Origin: Chitinivibrionia bacterium | Lineage (GTDB): Bacteria > Fibrobacterota > Chitinivibrionia > Chitinivibrionales > Chitinivibrionaceae | Length of the DNA: 64,000 nt | Assembly: GCA_009779925.1 (NCBI GenBank) | Contig: WRAZ01000004.1 | Location: 1 to 64,000, forward strand | Direction of reading: 5' to 3' | Part shown: in pieces, positions 26,247-34,356 of the stretch | Numbering within the stretch: position 1 is the stretch's first letter | Layout: every line of letters begins with the position of its first letter | Notes under the pieces: generated by a model | Database searches by the model: none | What the model saw: only the letters and a program-made list of their open reading frames with translations | What the model was told of the DNA's origin: nothing | Position numbers and translations under genes: made by a program

Positions 26247-26852
26247 ATGAATTTGGAACAAACACAGCAAAAATCGTTGTATATAATTGCCGGTTGCAAC
26301 GGAGCAGGGAAAACTACCGCAAGTTTTACCGTTCTTCCCAAAATCCTTGATTGCAAAGAATTTGTGAATGCAGACGAAATAGCCAAAGGAATATCTCCGT
26401 TTAATCCGTCGTCCGTCGCAACAACAGCAGGCAAAATTATGCTGAAACGAATAAAAGAACTCCTTGCAAAAAACGAAACATTTTCTATTGAAACAACTCT
26501 TGCCTCAAAACTCTTCACAAAAACAATAAAAACCGCGCAAGATAACGGATATTTGACAACCTTACTATTTTTCTGGCTTCAAAGCGTAGAAACCGCTAAA
26601 AACAGGGTAGCGCAAAGAGTAAAATCGGGCGGACACAATATCGAAAACGACGTAATTGAAAGAAGATACCTCGGCGGAATAAAAAATCTGTTTGAATTAT
26701 ACATTCCCATAGTGGATAAATTGTATATTTATGACAACACAGACGGAATTTCGGAGTGTATTGCTAAAAAAATGTCTAAAACAGGCGAGGTAATCGTGGT
26801 AAATCGAGAAAAACACAACCTTTTGGAGGCGTATTATGACACAAACAAATGA
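26247..26852 (+). CDS. Zeta-toxin-like P-loop kinase
   Basis: 201-aa P-loop protein. Walker A is IAGCNGAGKTT near 13-23, followed by FVNADEIAKGISPFNP, IETTLASKLF near 80 and RVAQRVKSGGHNIENDVIERRY near 125-145. These match the COG4185/zeta-toxin group of small-molecule kinases. Zeta toxins phosphorylate UDP-activated sugars; the substrate here is not known. Its 3' end overlaps a 63-aa gene by 17 bp, a toxin-antitoxin-like layout with the toxin first. Confidence 0.8.
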   Translation: MNLEQTQQKSLYIIAGCNGAGKTTASFTVLPKILDCKEFVNADEIAKGISPFNPSSVATTAGKIMLKRIKELLAKNETFSIETTLASKLFTKTIKTAQDNGYLTTLLFFWLQSVETAKNRVAQRVKSGGHNIENDVIERRYLGGIKNLFELYIPIVDKLYIYDNTDGISECIAKKMSKTGEVIVVNREKHNLLEAYYDTNK

Positions 26853-27027
26853 TATTTGTCAAGATGTTTTGCAAGAAAAAATATCTTACGGTTTAGACCT
26901 TTCGTTCAACAAATTGATTGATGAAAAAAGACGAAATGGCGAAGATTTTGTTTTTATGCGAGACGGAAAAGTCGTTTTGGTGAATGCTAACGATGTCGCC
27001 TATCGAGAAATAAAAGAGCCTGTGTAG
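26836..27027 (+). CDS. Small protein, possible antitoxin partner
   Basis: 63-aa cytoplasmic protein (LDLSFNKLIDEKRRNGEDFVFMRDGKVVLVNANDVAYREIK). It is not recognised, but its position overlapping the zeta-like toxin gene and its short beta-rich C-terminal half make it a candidate antitoxin. The start has GGAGG 8 nt upstream. No DNA-binding motif is evident. Confidence 0.6.
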   Translation: MTQTNDICQDVLQEKISYGLDLSFNKLIDEKRRNGEDFVFMRDGKVVLVNANDVAYREIKEPV

Positions 27028-27046
27028 GTCGTCTCTCTTTCTCATT

Positions 27047-27069
27047 TGCGCAAAACGTATTTTTGCGCA
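27047..27069 (+). promoter_or_regulatory. Promoter-like motif for YbhN-like gene
   Basis: GCGCAAAACGTATTTTTGCGC, CGTATTTT variant of the recurrent motif flanked by inverted TGCGCAA. Confidence 0.5.
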
Positions 27070-27087
27070 AGGAAAGGAAGCAAATCC

Positions 27088-27933
27088 ATGAAAAAGAATG
27101 AAATCATAATCCTCGCCGCCAAAATAGCCGCAACTGTTTTTTTGTTTTATTTTGTAAATAAAACCGTGAATTTTAATGAATTTCCTCAAATCGGCAATCT
27201 CGGTTTGGTGTTTTTTATTGCGGTTTCGTTCGGTTTTTTACAGCAATTTCTGCTTTTTTTACGATGGTTTTTCTCGCTCAAAGCGGCGGATATTTCTTGC
27301 AGTATAAAATCCGTTGTAAAATCGTATTTTATCGGACAGTTTTTAGGAACGGTTTCTCCTGCCCGAAGCGGCGATTTGGCAAAAATATTTTATTTGGAAA
27401 ACACTCCAAAAAAACGCGGACTTTATGCTGTTTTAATTGACGGAATTGTCGCATTAACTACGCTTTTTTTAGTAGGACTTTGGAAAAACTACCCGCAAAA
27501 CTCCCCCGATATTATTCTTATTGCAGACAAAATACTGAGCGTTGCAGGCTTTTTGGGCGTTGTTGCGACTATCGCAATTTTAATAATTTGGCGCAAGAAA
27601 AAACCATACAAAATATTGCTTGCCGCATTTTTCCAACACGTTGTTTTAGTTGTCCAAGGTGCGATTTTGTTTAGTATTTTGCTTCCGATTTCGTTTACAG
27701 AAGCGTCTTTTGCTGTTGCGAGTGCGTATTGCCTTATGCCGCTTATTCCGATTACCGTTGCGGCGATTGGCGTTAGAGAATTTTCGTTTGCGTTATTTAT
27801 TTCGGCGTTTATTTCTTATGAAAATATAGAGCAAACTGTTTTTGTAGCGTCATACATCTTGCTTCTTTGCAACAGTATTATTTTTATGTTGCCGGGGATT
27901 TACTTGTTTTATTCAAATCGCAAACCTAAATAA
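27088..27933 (+). CDS. Integral membrane protein, YbhN/UPF0104 family
   Basis: 281-aa polytopic protein with about eight hydrophobic segments. FIGQFLGTVSPARSGDLAKIFYL near 75-98 is the family hallmark, also seen in the flippase domain of lysylphosphatidylglycerol synthases. LMPLIPITVAAIGVREFSFAL near 215-236 matches the second conserved block. Function of stand-alone members is unclear, with roles proposed in lipid or lipid-linked intermediate handling. ATG 27088 is chosen for AAAGGAAG. Its end overlaps convergent tolC-like by 25 bp. Confidence 0.8.
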   Translation: MKKNEIIILAAKIAATVFLFYFVNKTVNFNEFPQIGNLGLVFFIAVSFGFLQQFLLFLRWFFSLKAADISCSIKSVVKSYFIGQFLGTVSPARSGDLAKIFYLENTPKKRGLYAVLIDGIVALTTLFLVGLWKNYPQNSPDIILIADKILSVAGFLGVVATIAILIIWRKKKPYKILLAAFFQHVVLVVQGAILFSILLPISFTEASFAVASAYCLMPLIPITVAAIGVREFSFALFISAFISYENIEQTVFVASYILLLCNSIIFMLPGIYLFYSNRKPK

Positions 27934-29192
27934 ATATCTAAAAGTTTTTGTGAAAGCATAAGCGAAAATCTCGCCTGCGTGAGTTCGGATTGCGCCAAAA
28001 GAAAATTATTCTGTTGCGAGGCGTAATCTATCGCGGTAATATTTCCGATATTTCGCATTTCATCGACTGTCTGCATATTTTCGGCTTCGGCTTCAAATCG
28101 CTCGAGGGCGGTGGCAAAACGCGACTGCGACGCTGTGATGTCCGCCACAAGTTGCTCGATTTCGGAGCGGACGTTTCGCTCTGTTCGCTCAAGCGTTATT
28201 TTGGCGCGATTAAGATTGCTTTGCGCGACTGCGACATTCGTTCTTGCAGAGCGATTGTCAATTATAGGCACCCTCAGGTTCAAACTAACATTCGGCGAAA
28301 CGCCCTCTCGTAATTGCCTGTCGCCCGAATGCGGCGTACTTGTTCTCATTCCTGTCGAAACACCCGCGCCCGCCGAAAGCGTCGGTGATTTTTGCGCTCG
28401 AGCAAGCGCAAGCGATATTTCGGCAATTTCTACCGCAACTTCCGCTGACGATATTGAGAAGAAAATATCTCTGTTATCCTCAAAAATTTGCGATGGCGAC
28501 AAACCCGAACGTGTTTCAAAATCCGTATTGGGGTGAATTATGCTGAAATCGCTTTCAAAATCTAATTCGAGCAGGCGTTTCATCTCTAAAACTGCGTTAT
28601 TAAAGCTATTTTGCGCGATTGTCAGCGAATGTTGGCTTTGTGCAAGCTGTGCTCGGCTTCGGGTTAATGCGAGTTGCGTTGCCTTGCCGATTTCCTGAAG
28701 ATTTTGCTGAAACTCCATTTGTTTTTGCGAAAGTGCAACCGCGCCTTTTGTGTTTTGCAGTATCTCCTGCGCCTGTAAAAGAGAGATGAATGCGCGAGTT
28801 ATAGAGGAAATAATGTTTTGTTTTTCCGTTTCAAGCGAGATTTCGGAGGAGGTAAGCGTTTTTTCGGCGGAAAAAAGGCGATTTCTTCTGCGACGACCAT
28901 CCAAAATTACCACGCTCGACGAAATTCCGACGCTTATGCTTGCAACCGGGTCGCGGTCATTTACAAAAGGCGTTGCGGAAACACCGCTCGATGCGCTTGC
29001 CGACAAATCAGGGAAAAAGTCTCCGTACGCACCGTATAATCTGGCGCTGTCGGCGATTAAATTTTGGATTTGCAGACGAATTGCGGCATTGTTGGCAAGC
29101 GCGTGTTCTACGCATTCTTCAAGCGTCCACTGCCGCGCGTAAACCCAAAAAGGAATAATGAAAATCCAGATGGCAAACAAATATTTATTCAT
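27909..29192 (-). CDS. TolC-family outer-membrane efflux protein
   Basis: 427-aa protein with signal peptide (IWIFIIPFWVYARQ). Two internally related halves rich in long helices, with the start LEECVEHALANNAAIRLQ and the second NVRSEIEQLVADITASQSRF and VDEMRNIGNITAIDYASQQNNFLLAQSELTQAR, are diagnostic of the TolC/OEP family. It would form the outer-membrane channel of a tripartite exporter, but no inner-membrane pump or adaptor is adjacent. The convergent neighbour overlaps its 3' end. Confidence 0.92.
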   Translation of the reverse strand: MNKYLFAIWIFIIPFWVYARQWTLEECVEHALANNAAIRLQIQNLIADSARLYGAYGDFFPDLSASASSGVSATPFVNDRDPVASISVGISSSVVILDGRRRRNRLFSAEKTLTSSEISLETEKQNIISSITRAFISLLQAQEILQNTKGAVALSQKQMEFQQNLQEIGKATQLALTRSRAQLAQSQHSLTIAQNSFNNAVLEMKRLLELDFESDFSIIHPNTDFETRSGLSPSQIFEDNRDIFFSISSAEVAVEIAEISLALARAQKSPTLSAGAGVSTGMRTSTPHSGDRQLREGVSPNVSLNLRVPIIDNRSARTNVAVAQSNLNRAKITLERTERNVRSEIEQLVADITASQSRFATALERFEAEAENMQTVDEMRNIGNITAIDYASQQNNFLLAQSELTQARFSLMLSQKLLDIYLGLRFE

Positions 29193-29314
29193 AAAAATAA
29201 AACTCTCTTTTGTAAATTTCCCTGTTTTGATATTTTCAGAACGCGGATTGTTACCGATTAACTGTTTTTCATTAAAAAAGAAAGAAAAAGGAGGAAACTC
29301 TCGTCGCTTGCTAC

Positions 29315-29335
29315 CGCCAAAATAGTATTTTTGCC
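29315..29335 (+). promoter_or_regulatory. Promoter-like motif for wecB
   Basis: CGCCAAAATAGTATTTTTGCC, one of the best matches to the recurrent motif, 30 bp before the ATG. Confidence 0.6.
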
Positions 29336-29365
29336 TTAAATTACAATTAAAAGGTAAGCAGAATT

Positions 29366-30505
29366 ATGAAAAAAATACTATTCGTTTTCGGAACACGCCC
29401 TGAAGCAGTAAAAATGGCGCCGATTATTTTGGAGTTGAAAAAGCGAAAAAACGTCGAACTTAAAATCTGCGTCAGCGGACAACACCGCGAACTGCTCGAC
29501 AGCGTGCTTGACGTTTTTGATATTAAGCCAGATTTCGACCTTAATATTATGAAACACGGACAGGATTTGTCGGATATTTCATCGCGGGTAATGCTTGGGC
29601 TCAGAGATGTATTCAAGGAATTTGCGGCAGATATTGTCGCTGTTCACGGCGACACCACAACCGCATTTGTTTCGGCTCTTGCGGCGTATTACCAAAAAAT
29701 AAAAGTTGCACATATTGAGGCGGGGCTTCGCACAAACGATATTTATTCACCGTTTCCCGAAGAGGGCAACCGAAAAATGATTGACGCCGTAAGCTCGTTC
29801 CTTTTTGCGCCAACCGAAAGGAGCAAGGCTTCATTGCTTGCGGAAAATATCGACAAAGATAAAATTTTTGTCGTCGGAAATTCGGTAGTTGACGCACTTT
29901 TGGAAATGCGAAAAAGAATAAATTCAAGCGAAAATTTGCAGGATTACATTGTCGAAAACATAGAAAAAAAGGGCTATCCTTTCGACAACGAACGAAAAAT
30001 TGTCCTTATTACCACGCACAGGCGCGAAAACATCGGCGATAACTTGGTTGAAATTTACAACGCAATAAAAATCCTTGCCGAAACACATCAAAATACTGAT
30101 TTTTTGATAACTCTGCACCCAAATCCCGTGCTTATTAAGACCATAGAACCGATAATCGGCGGCACTGCCAACATAAGAATTATGCGCGATGTCGATTATT
30201 ATTCGTTTATGTATCTGATGGAAAAATCATATATAATTATGACCGATTCGGGCGGCATACAAGAAGAAGCGCCGAGTTTCGGAGTGCCTGTTTTTATTTT
30301 ACGAAGCGCCACCGAACGCCCCGAAGGCGTTGAAAGCGGCGTTGCAAAAATACTTGGCGCCGACAAGAATTTCATTGTTTCGCAAGTATCCGCCGTCTTA
30401 TGCGACGAAAATCTGCGAAACTCAATGACTTGCGAAAAAAGTCCTTACGGCGACGGGAACACAAGCGTGCGAATTGCTGATATTCTTACAACCGACAAAC
30501 CTTAA
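29366..30505 (+). CDS. wecB: UDP-N-acetylglucosamine 2-epimerase, non-hydrolysing
   Basis: 379-aa cytoplasmic enzyme that interconverts UDP-GlcNAc and UDP-ManNAc for surface polysaccharide synthesis. FGTRPEAVKMAPI at 7-19, VHGDTTTAFVSALAAYY near 92, HIEAGLRT near 113, TTHRRENIG near 213, TDSGGIQEEAPSFG near 288 and RSATERPEGVESG near 310 are all present. Length is typical. The last 20 bp overlap convergent hisG. Confidence 0.94.
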   Translation: MKKILFVFGTRPEAVKMAPIILELKKRKNVELKICVSGQHRELLDSVLDVFDIKPDFDLNIMKHGQDLSDISSRVMLGLRDVFKEFAADIVAVHGDTTTAFVSALAAYYQKIKVAHIEAGLRTNDIYSPFPEEGNRKMIDAVSSFLFAPTERSKASLLAENIDKDKIFVVGNSVVDALLEMRKRINSSENLQDYIVENIEKKGYPFDNERKIVLITTHRRENIGDNLVEIYNAIKILAETHQNTDFLITLHPNPVLIKTIEPIIGGTANIRIMRDVDYYSFMYLMEKSYIIMTDSGGIQEEAPSFGVPVFILRSATERPEGVESGVAKILGADKNFIVSQVSAVLCDENLRNSMTCEKSPYGDGNTSVRIADILTTDKP

Positions 30506-31334
30506 TTTCGCTGACAATAATTCCTTTTGCGCCGATTTCGTGCAAGTCGTCCAAAAGTTTGTTTACGCCTTTTGACTTCGCCATTGATTTTATCGCAAAC
30601 CAGCCGTCTTGACTTAGCGGCATAACGGTCGGCGACTCAATCCCCGGAGTAAGTTTTTTTGCGGCTTCCATATTTTCCTTGAAAATGTCGTACTCTATCA
30701 TAACATATTGATTTGCGATAATCACGCTTTCGATACGCTTTACAAATATTTTTGCCGCGGGGTTATCTAATTTGCTTTTGTCGCGCGCAATAACAAGCGC
30801 CTCTGACTGCATAATCGGCTCACCAACCGTTTTAAGTCCTGCTTCTACAAGCGTTCGCCCGCTTTCTACAACGTCTGCGATAACGTCCGCAACGCCCAAT
30901 TGTATGGAAATTTCTACCGCGCCGTCAAGTTTTATTATTTGCGCTTCAAAGCCGCGTTTTTTCATATCCTGCTCTACTATTTCGGGATACGAGGTAGCAA
31001 TTCTTTTGCCGTTAAGTTGGTCGGGAGTAAGTGTGCTGTCTTTGGGAACGGCGTAAAAAAATCGCGAATTTCCGAAGTTCAGCGGCAGAATTTCTTCGTA
31101 TTTCGCCTTGCTGTCCATCGACAAATCGCGCCCTGTTATTCCTAAGTCAATAATTCCGTTGCCGATATAAACCGCTATGTCGCGCGGACGTAAAAAGTAG
31201 AAATCTATCTCGTGTTCGCTGTCGCGGACGACCAATTCTTTCCCGAAAACCTGACATTTGTAGCCCGCTCTTTTTATTATGTCAAGCGCCGTTTCGTTCA
31301 GCGCGCCTTTGTTCGGGATTGCTATTTTAAGCAT
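30486..31334 (-). CDS. hisG: ATP phosphoribosyltransferase, long form
   Basis: First enzyme of histidine biosynthesis, joining ATP and PRPP. 282 aa is the long, self-sufficient form with a C-terminal ACT-like regulatory domain (about 205-282, PTVMPLSQDGWFAIKSMA). Catalytic signatures are LRPRDIAVYIGNGIIDLGITGRDL near 48-70 and the PRPP-binding ADVIADVVESGRTLVEAGLK near 150-170. It is followed 16 bp from hisE in the operon order hisE-hisG. Feedback inhibition by His is expected from the family. Confidence 0.94.
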   Translation of the reverse strand: MLKIAIPNKGALNETALDIIKRAGYKCQVFGKELVVRDSEHEIDFYFLRPRDIAVYIGNGIIDLGITGRDLSMDSKAKYEEILPLNFGNSRFFYAVPKDSTLTPDQLNGKRIATSYPEIVEQDMKKRGFEAQIIKLDGAVEISIQLGVADVIADVVESGRTLVEAGLKTVGEPIMQSEALVIARDKSKLDNPAAKIFVKRIESVIIANQYVMIEYDIFKENMEAAKKLTPGIESPTVMPLSQDGWFAIKSMAKSKGVNKLLDDLHEIGAKGIIVSEIKVCRL

Positions 31335-31350
31335 TTTTGCCTCTCTTTTC

Positions 31351-31614
31351 TTATAAATATTTATAAATGTCGTTTAAGGTAAGCCCCTTTGCAAGCATCA
31401 TAACCTGAATATGATAAATCAACTGCGACATTTCTTCGGCGGTTTTTTCGTTTCCTTCGTATTCGCTCGCCATCCAAACTTCCGCCGCTTCTTCCACTAT
31501 CTTTTTTCCGATAAAATGAACGCCCTTATCAAACTCCTTCACAGTAGAAGAATTCGGGTCTTTTTTCTCAATTTTTTCTTTCAGTTCTTCAAACAAACTT
31601 TCAAACGTTTTCAT
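31351..31614 (-). CDS. hisE: Phosphoribosyl-ATP pyrophosphohydrolase
   Basis: 87-aa enzyme, second step of histidine biosynthesis. [19 protein letters not shown] contains the EExxE-type metal site of the MazG-like fold, and [20 protein letters not shown] completes it. ATG 31614 has AGGAG 8 nt upstream, so the longer frame to 31656 is not used. It is a stand-alone HisE, not fused to HisI. It heads the hisE-hisG operon. Confidence 0.93.
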   Translation of the reverse strand: MKTFESLFEELKEKIEKKDPNSSTVKEFDKGVHFIGKKIVEEAAEVWMASEYEGNEKTAEEMSQLIYHIQVMMLAKGLTLNDIYKYL

Positions 31615-31631
31615 TTTTGCTCCTTTTTGCA

Positions 31632-31650
31632 GGTAAAATACTATATGCGC
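31632..31650 (-). promoter_or_regulatory. Promoter-like motif for hisE-hisG
   Basis: Minus strand GCGCATATAGTATTTTACC, 18 bp before the hisE ATG. Confidence 0.55.
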
Positions 31651-31705
31651 AAACAAAAAATGGCGTTTTTACCACTTCAAAGCGATACAGCCTTTAAGTC
31701 GCCAA

Positions 31706-31837
31706 TCACGCAGGCATCAAACCGCCGCCAATGTTTATGCCGCGAACGTTTTGTCTATACTCTATTATTGAAAGCGTGCCGCCAACAAGCGCGACAAGCA
31801 AAATAGCAAAACCTAAAAAGAAAATAGCATTATCCAT
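31706..31837 (-). CDS. 43-aa membrane protein, pair 1 second member
   Basis: Short gene with one membrane helix (AIFFLGFAILLVALVGGTL) and a basic-to-Gly tail ending RGINIGGGLMPA. GAAAGGCGG gives a ribosome-binding site, and its ATG overlaps the stop of the 70-aa gene upstream by 8 bp, indicating coupling. The 40-aa protein at 34356-34478 has the same plan: one helix, a charged stretch, then KGNFIGGLATVR. The shared N-(I/F)-I-G-G-(G)-L tail and the identical context suggest homology. Function unknown. Confidence 0.6.
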   Translation of the reverse strand: MDNAIFFLGFAILLVALVGGTLSIIEYRQNVRGINIGGGLMPA

Positions 31838-32042
31838 TTTTACCGCCTTTCAGTGAAAGATAATCACACAAATAACCAAAAACCAAACTAAAAACTGCAA
31901 ACACGATAGCTGCAATAAAACCAACATCTGAAATAGCTGCAACATCACCGATTTTAAACACACCGCCAAAAACAACTATCGCAATTGAAGCCCTAAAACC
32001 GTCAAACATCAAATCCGATGTCCGTTCTGTAAAATTTTTCAA
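31830..32042 (-). CDS. 70-aa two-helix membrane protein, pair 1 first member
   Basis: Small protein with two hydrophobic segments (about 18-34 and 42-61) and a basic end (YLSLKGGKNG). It has its own promoter-like motif and a TGAGGAG box. It is coupled to the 43-aa gene. The 62-aa protein at 34168 has the same size, two helices and the same type of downstream partner. Not recognised as a known family. Confidence 0.62.
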   Translation of the reverse strand: MKNFTERTSDLMFDGFRASIAIVVFGGVFKIGDVAAISDVGFIAAIVFAVFSLVFGYLCDYLSLKGGKNG

Positions 32043-32072
32043 TTTTAACTCCTCATTTTAAGCAAACACCAA

Positions 32073-32090
32073 CAAAAATACTATTTCGCC
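32073..32090 (-). promoter_or_regulatory. Promoter-like motif for small membrane pair 1
   Basis: Minus strand GGCGAAATAGTATTTTTG, 31 bp before the ATG of the 70-aa gene. Confidence 0.6.
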
Positions 32091-32151
32091 ACTGCGCCGC
32101 ACAAAAACAAAAAACAAAAACAACAAATTTTCACTTTTTTCATTTTTCTGC

Positions 32152-32178
32152 TAAAGTTTTCAGAAAACCTGCCGATAA
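32152..32178 (+). promoter_or_regulatory. Sigma-28 (FliA) promoter of flagellin operon
   Basis: TAAAGTTT at 32152-32159, 11-nt spacer, GCCGATAA at 32171-32178: an exact match to the enterobacterial sigma-28 consensus TAAAGTTT-N11-GCCGATAA. It gives a leader of about 95 nt. Confidence 0.93.
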
Positions 32179-32281
32179 CAATGATGGGGAAGTTAAGCCC
32201 GCGCTCAAATTCTTGGGGAAGAAACGAGAGCGGGAGACTTTTAACAGGAAGTTAAAAAAACACATTAACAGGGAGGTCATT
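32179..32281 (+). promoter_or_regulatory. Flagellin leader with GGA hairpins (CsrA-like sites)
   Basis: Three GGA elements precede the start: GATGGGGAAG (32183-32192), a TTC-TTGGGGAA-GAA hairpin (32208-32223) inside a larger GCTC/GAGC stem, and a perfect TTTTAAC-AGGAA-GTTAAAA hairpin (32239-32257). The Shine-Dalgarno ACAGGGAGGT (32268-32277) itself resembles the CsrA consensus ACARGGAUGU. CsrA control of flagellin translation is known in Bacillus subtilis; here it is inferred. Confidence 0.6.
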
Positions 32282-33046
32282 ATGATTTCAAGTATCTCAA
32301 CGGCAAACAATATGTCTCAACTTTTTAGGCAACAATCGCAACAGTTATCCAATGTTATGGGGCAAGTTGCAAGCGGACGAAGATTCGCGAGACCAAGTGA
32401 TGATTTTGTAAGTTTTATGAGAATTAATCGGAGAGAATCCGATGTTTCGGGACGGCAAACTATGCAAGACGAATTGGTTATCGGAAGACAGCAAGCGCAA
32501 ATAGTAAGAGGAGTTGCTGGCGAAGCATTGGAACTTCTCGGAGAATTTAGAGGATTAATAGAGCAACGCGCAAATGTTCCAACTGCAGATAGCGCGGCAC
32601 TTAATACACGATTGAATGTTCTAGGAACGCAAATTGGCAATTTGATTACCAACAACAACAATACTGGTGGTATAGCTGATATAATGGCGACAAGAAACAT
32701 AAGTACGGGTGCAGGAGCCACACAACAAATTGCTATGACTTTCACTACTCCAACTGGAACGGCTCTTACAGATGCAACCACTTTAGCGGATGTTGATACA
32801 GCAATTGCTGCTTGGGGAACCGTATCAGCACAAGCTGGAGCATTCGACACTGTTATTGGTCGTCAAATGACGATTAACTCGAACATTATGGCAGCAAATA
32901 GAGAAGCAGCGGAAGCTATCGGCGCAGTTGATGAAATGTCAGCAATGGCTCAAATGGCTTCGCTTGCAGTTCGTCAGCAGGCGACTGTTGCTATGGCGTC
33001 TCAGGCGAATATTTCGCAGACGGCTATGCTCAGATTGTTCGCTTAA
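32282..33046 (+). CDS. Flagellin
   Basis: 254-aa filament protein. The N-terminal D0/D1 helices (MISSISTANNMSQLFRQQSQQLSNVMGQVASGRRFARPSDDF) match the flagellin pattern and the C-terminus ends SLAVRQQATVAMASQANISQTAMLRLFA. The middle part (about 110-190) is short and Thr/Ala rich, so the variable domain is small. ATG 32282 follows GGGAGGT and a perfect sigma-28 promoter. A second flagellin follows after a structured spacer. The two share little beyond the terminal helices. Confidence 0.88.
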   Translation: MISSISTANNMSQLFRQQSQQLSNVMGQVASGRRFARPSDDFVSFMRINRRESDVSGRQTMQDELVIGRQQAQIVRGVAGEALELLGEFRGLIEQRANVPTADSAALNTRLNVLGTQIGNLITNNNNTGGIADIMATRNISTGAGATQQIAMTFTTPTGTALTDATTLADVDTAIAAWGTVSAQAGAFDTVIGRQMTINSNIMAANREAAEAIGAVDEMSAMAQMASLAVRQQATVAMASQANISQTAMLRLFA

Positions 33047-33068
33047 TTTAATTAGGATTTTTTGTAAA

Positions 33069-33196
33069 GTTCGCAATGCGTTGGGGAACGTGTTGCGGAC
33101 TTAAAAGGACGAATTTTCGCGCTTGGGGAAGTGCGGGATTTCGGGTGTGCTACGCACACAAAACTGTTTTCTATCGCTAAACTTGGGGAAGTTTGC
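33069..33196 (+). promoter_or_regulatory. Intergenic hairpin array between flagellins
   Basis: Three hairpins carry the same loop TTGGGGAA. The first, 33069-33100, has a 12-bp stem with G-U pairs; the second is at 33114-33139; the third is at 33177-33196. A GTGTGC-TAC-GCACAC hairpin (33145-33159) lies between. The start of the second flagellin follows ACAAGGGAGGT. The loop match to the first flagellin leader suggests shared post-transcriptional control. Confidence 0.65.
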
Positions 33197-33222
33197 GGCA
33201 GATACACACAAGGGAGGTTATT

Positions 33223-34044
33223 ATGAATACAATTTCAGGCGGAACTACGTTCGGCAATATAGCCGCGTTCGTCCAAAATAATCACAGAGCAATGCTCGGA
33301 CAAATGAGTACCGTTGCCTCGGGACTTAATATTACACGCCCTGCGGACGGAGCGGTGGACTTCTTTCGCGGACAAACACTCGGCGCTCAAGCAAGACAGC
33401 TTGACGGAATTCGTCGGGAATTTCAACAGGCGTCAGCGCTTTTGGACGTCGCAGAAGGAAGTATGGCGGAAATTCACAACGACCTAACAAGTATGCGTGA
33501 TTTGATAAGACGATATTTCTCGACAAACATAAGCGATAACGAAAAAACACAAATCTCACAGCAAATCGAAGACCTGAAAATGCTTGTTCTGCACACGGTT
33601 GAGCATACTGTTTTCGGCGGACGACGCCTGCTCGAAGACAGTAGCGCCAATCCACTCATCAAAATAAGAAATAACCCCAACGACATCACTCAGACTTGGA
33701 CTGTTTCTTTTACAGGAAACCAAATAGTAGATATGTCGGACTTTGATTTTTCAACATTCGCAACCCGCGAAGACGCGCTTGACGCAATTAACGACAAAAT
33801 CGGACAAGCCGCAAATTTTATGGGGCATTTGGCAGGAACCCGGTTTGGTCTTAACGCGCAATACAACCTCGGCACACTAAAGCAAAACACGTCTTTGGAG
33901 CAAAAACAAAATACTTTGGGAGCAAACGATATAGACGAAATGATGAGCCTTACCCGAAGACAAATTCTGCAACAAGGAGCAGTTTCAATGCTAACCCAAG
34001 GAAACGTAATGCGCGGCAGTGTTCTGAATTTACTTAGATTTTAA
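33223..34044 (+). CDS. Second flagellin or flagellin-like filament protein
   Basis: 273-aa protein with flagellin-type ends: VQNNHRAMLGQMSTVASGLNITRPADGAVDFF at 17-48 and RRQILQQGAVSMLTQGNVMRGSVLNLLRF at the C-terminus. The middle (about 150-200) differs completely from the first flagellin. It lacks its own sigma-28 site and is likely expressed from the operon promoter through the hairpin-rich spacer. Minor filament subunit or an HAP3-like role are both possible. Confidence 0.85.
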   Translation: MNTISGGTTFGNIAAFVQNNHRAMLGQMSTVASGLNITRPADGAVDFFRGQTLGAQARQLDGIRREFQQASALLDVAEGSMAEIHNDLTSMRDLIRRYFSTNISDNEKTQISQQIEDLKMLVLHTVEHTVFGGRRLLEDSSANPLIKIRNNPNDITQTWTVSFTGNQIVDMSDFDFSTFATREDALDAINDKIGQAANFMGHLAGTRFGLNAQYNLGTLKQNTSLEQKQNTLGANDIDEMMSLTRRQILQQGAVSMLTQGNVMRGSVLNLLRF

Positions 34045-34073
34045 TGCGCCGTGCGAACACGCGCATTTTTTTT
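34043..34073 (+). terminator. Intrinsic terminator of flagellin operon
   Basis: Hairpin ATGCGCCGTG-CGAA-CACGCGCAT (one bulge) followed by eight T, starting at the stop codon of the second flagellin. Confidence 0.85.
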
Positions 34074-34127
34074 CCTATGAAAAACATTAAATTTCTGCAA
34101 AAAGAGTAGTGAATATCGCCTGACCAT

Positions 34128-34145
34128 CGCCCAAATAGTATTTTC
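34128..34145 (+). promoter_or_regulatory. Promoter-like motif for small membrane pair 2
   Basis: CGCCCAAATAGTATTTTC, 22 bp before ATG 34168. Confidence 0.6.
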
Positions 34146-34167
34146 TATGACGAGAAAGGAAAATTCT

Positions 34168-34356
34168 ATGAAATTTCATAAAGGAAGAAAAGAAGCATTA
34201 AGCAATTATTTCTTTAATATAAGCGCACTTGCTTTTGTCGGCTCAGTTATTACTGTTGCTGTTGACGGAGACGGCAGTATTTTTAATATCGGCTGGGGAT
34301 TGGCTTTAACAGCTGCTCTACTTATTATAGGATTTATTTTGAAAGGAACTGAGTAA
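34168..34356 (+). CDS. 62-aa two-helix membrane protein, pair 2 first member
   Basis: Basic N-terminus (MKFHKGRKEALSNYFF) and two hydrophobic segments (about 17-34 and 42-59). ATG 34168 follows AAGGAAAA; the in-frame ATG at 34147 would be almost on the promoter motif. Its TAA overlaps the next ATG by one base. Same plan as the 70-aa gene at 31830-32042 on the other side of the flagellins. Confidence 0.62.
   Translation: MKFHKGRKEALSNYFFNISALAFVGSVITVAVDGDGSIFNIGWGLALTAALLIIGFILKGTE

Noticed and set aside
33061-33072. TAAAGTTC before the second flagellin as a sigma-28 -35
   Set aside because: No GCCGATAA at the right spacing; it is the start of a hairpin stem.
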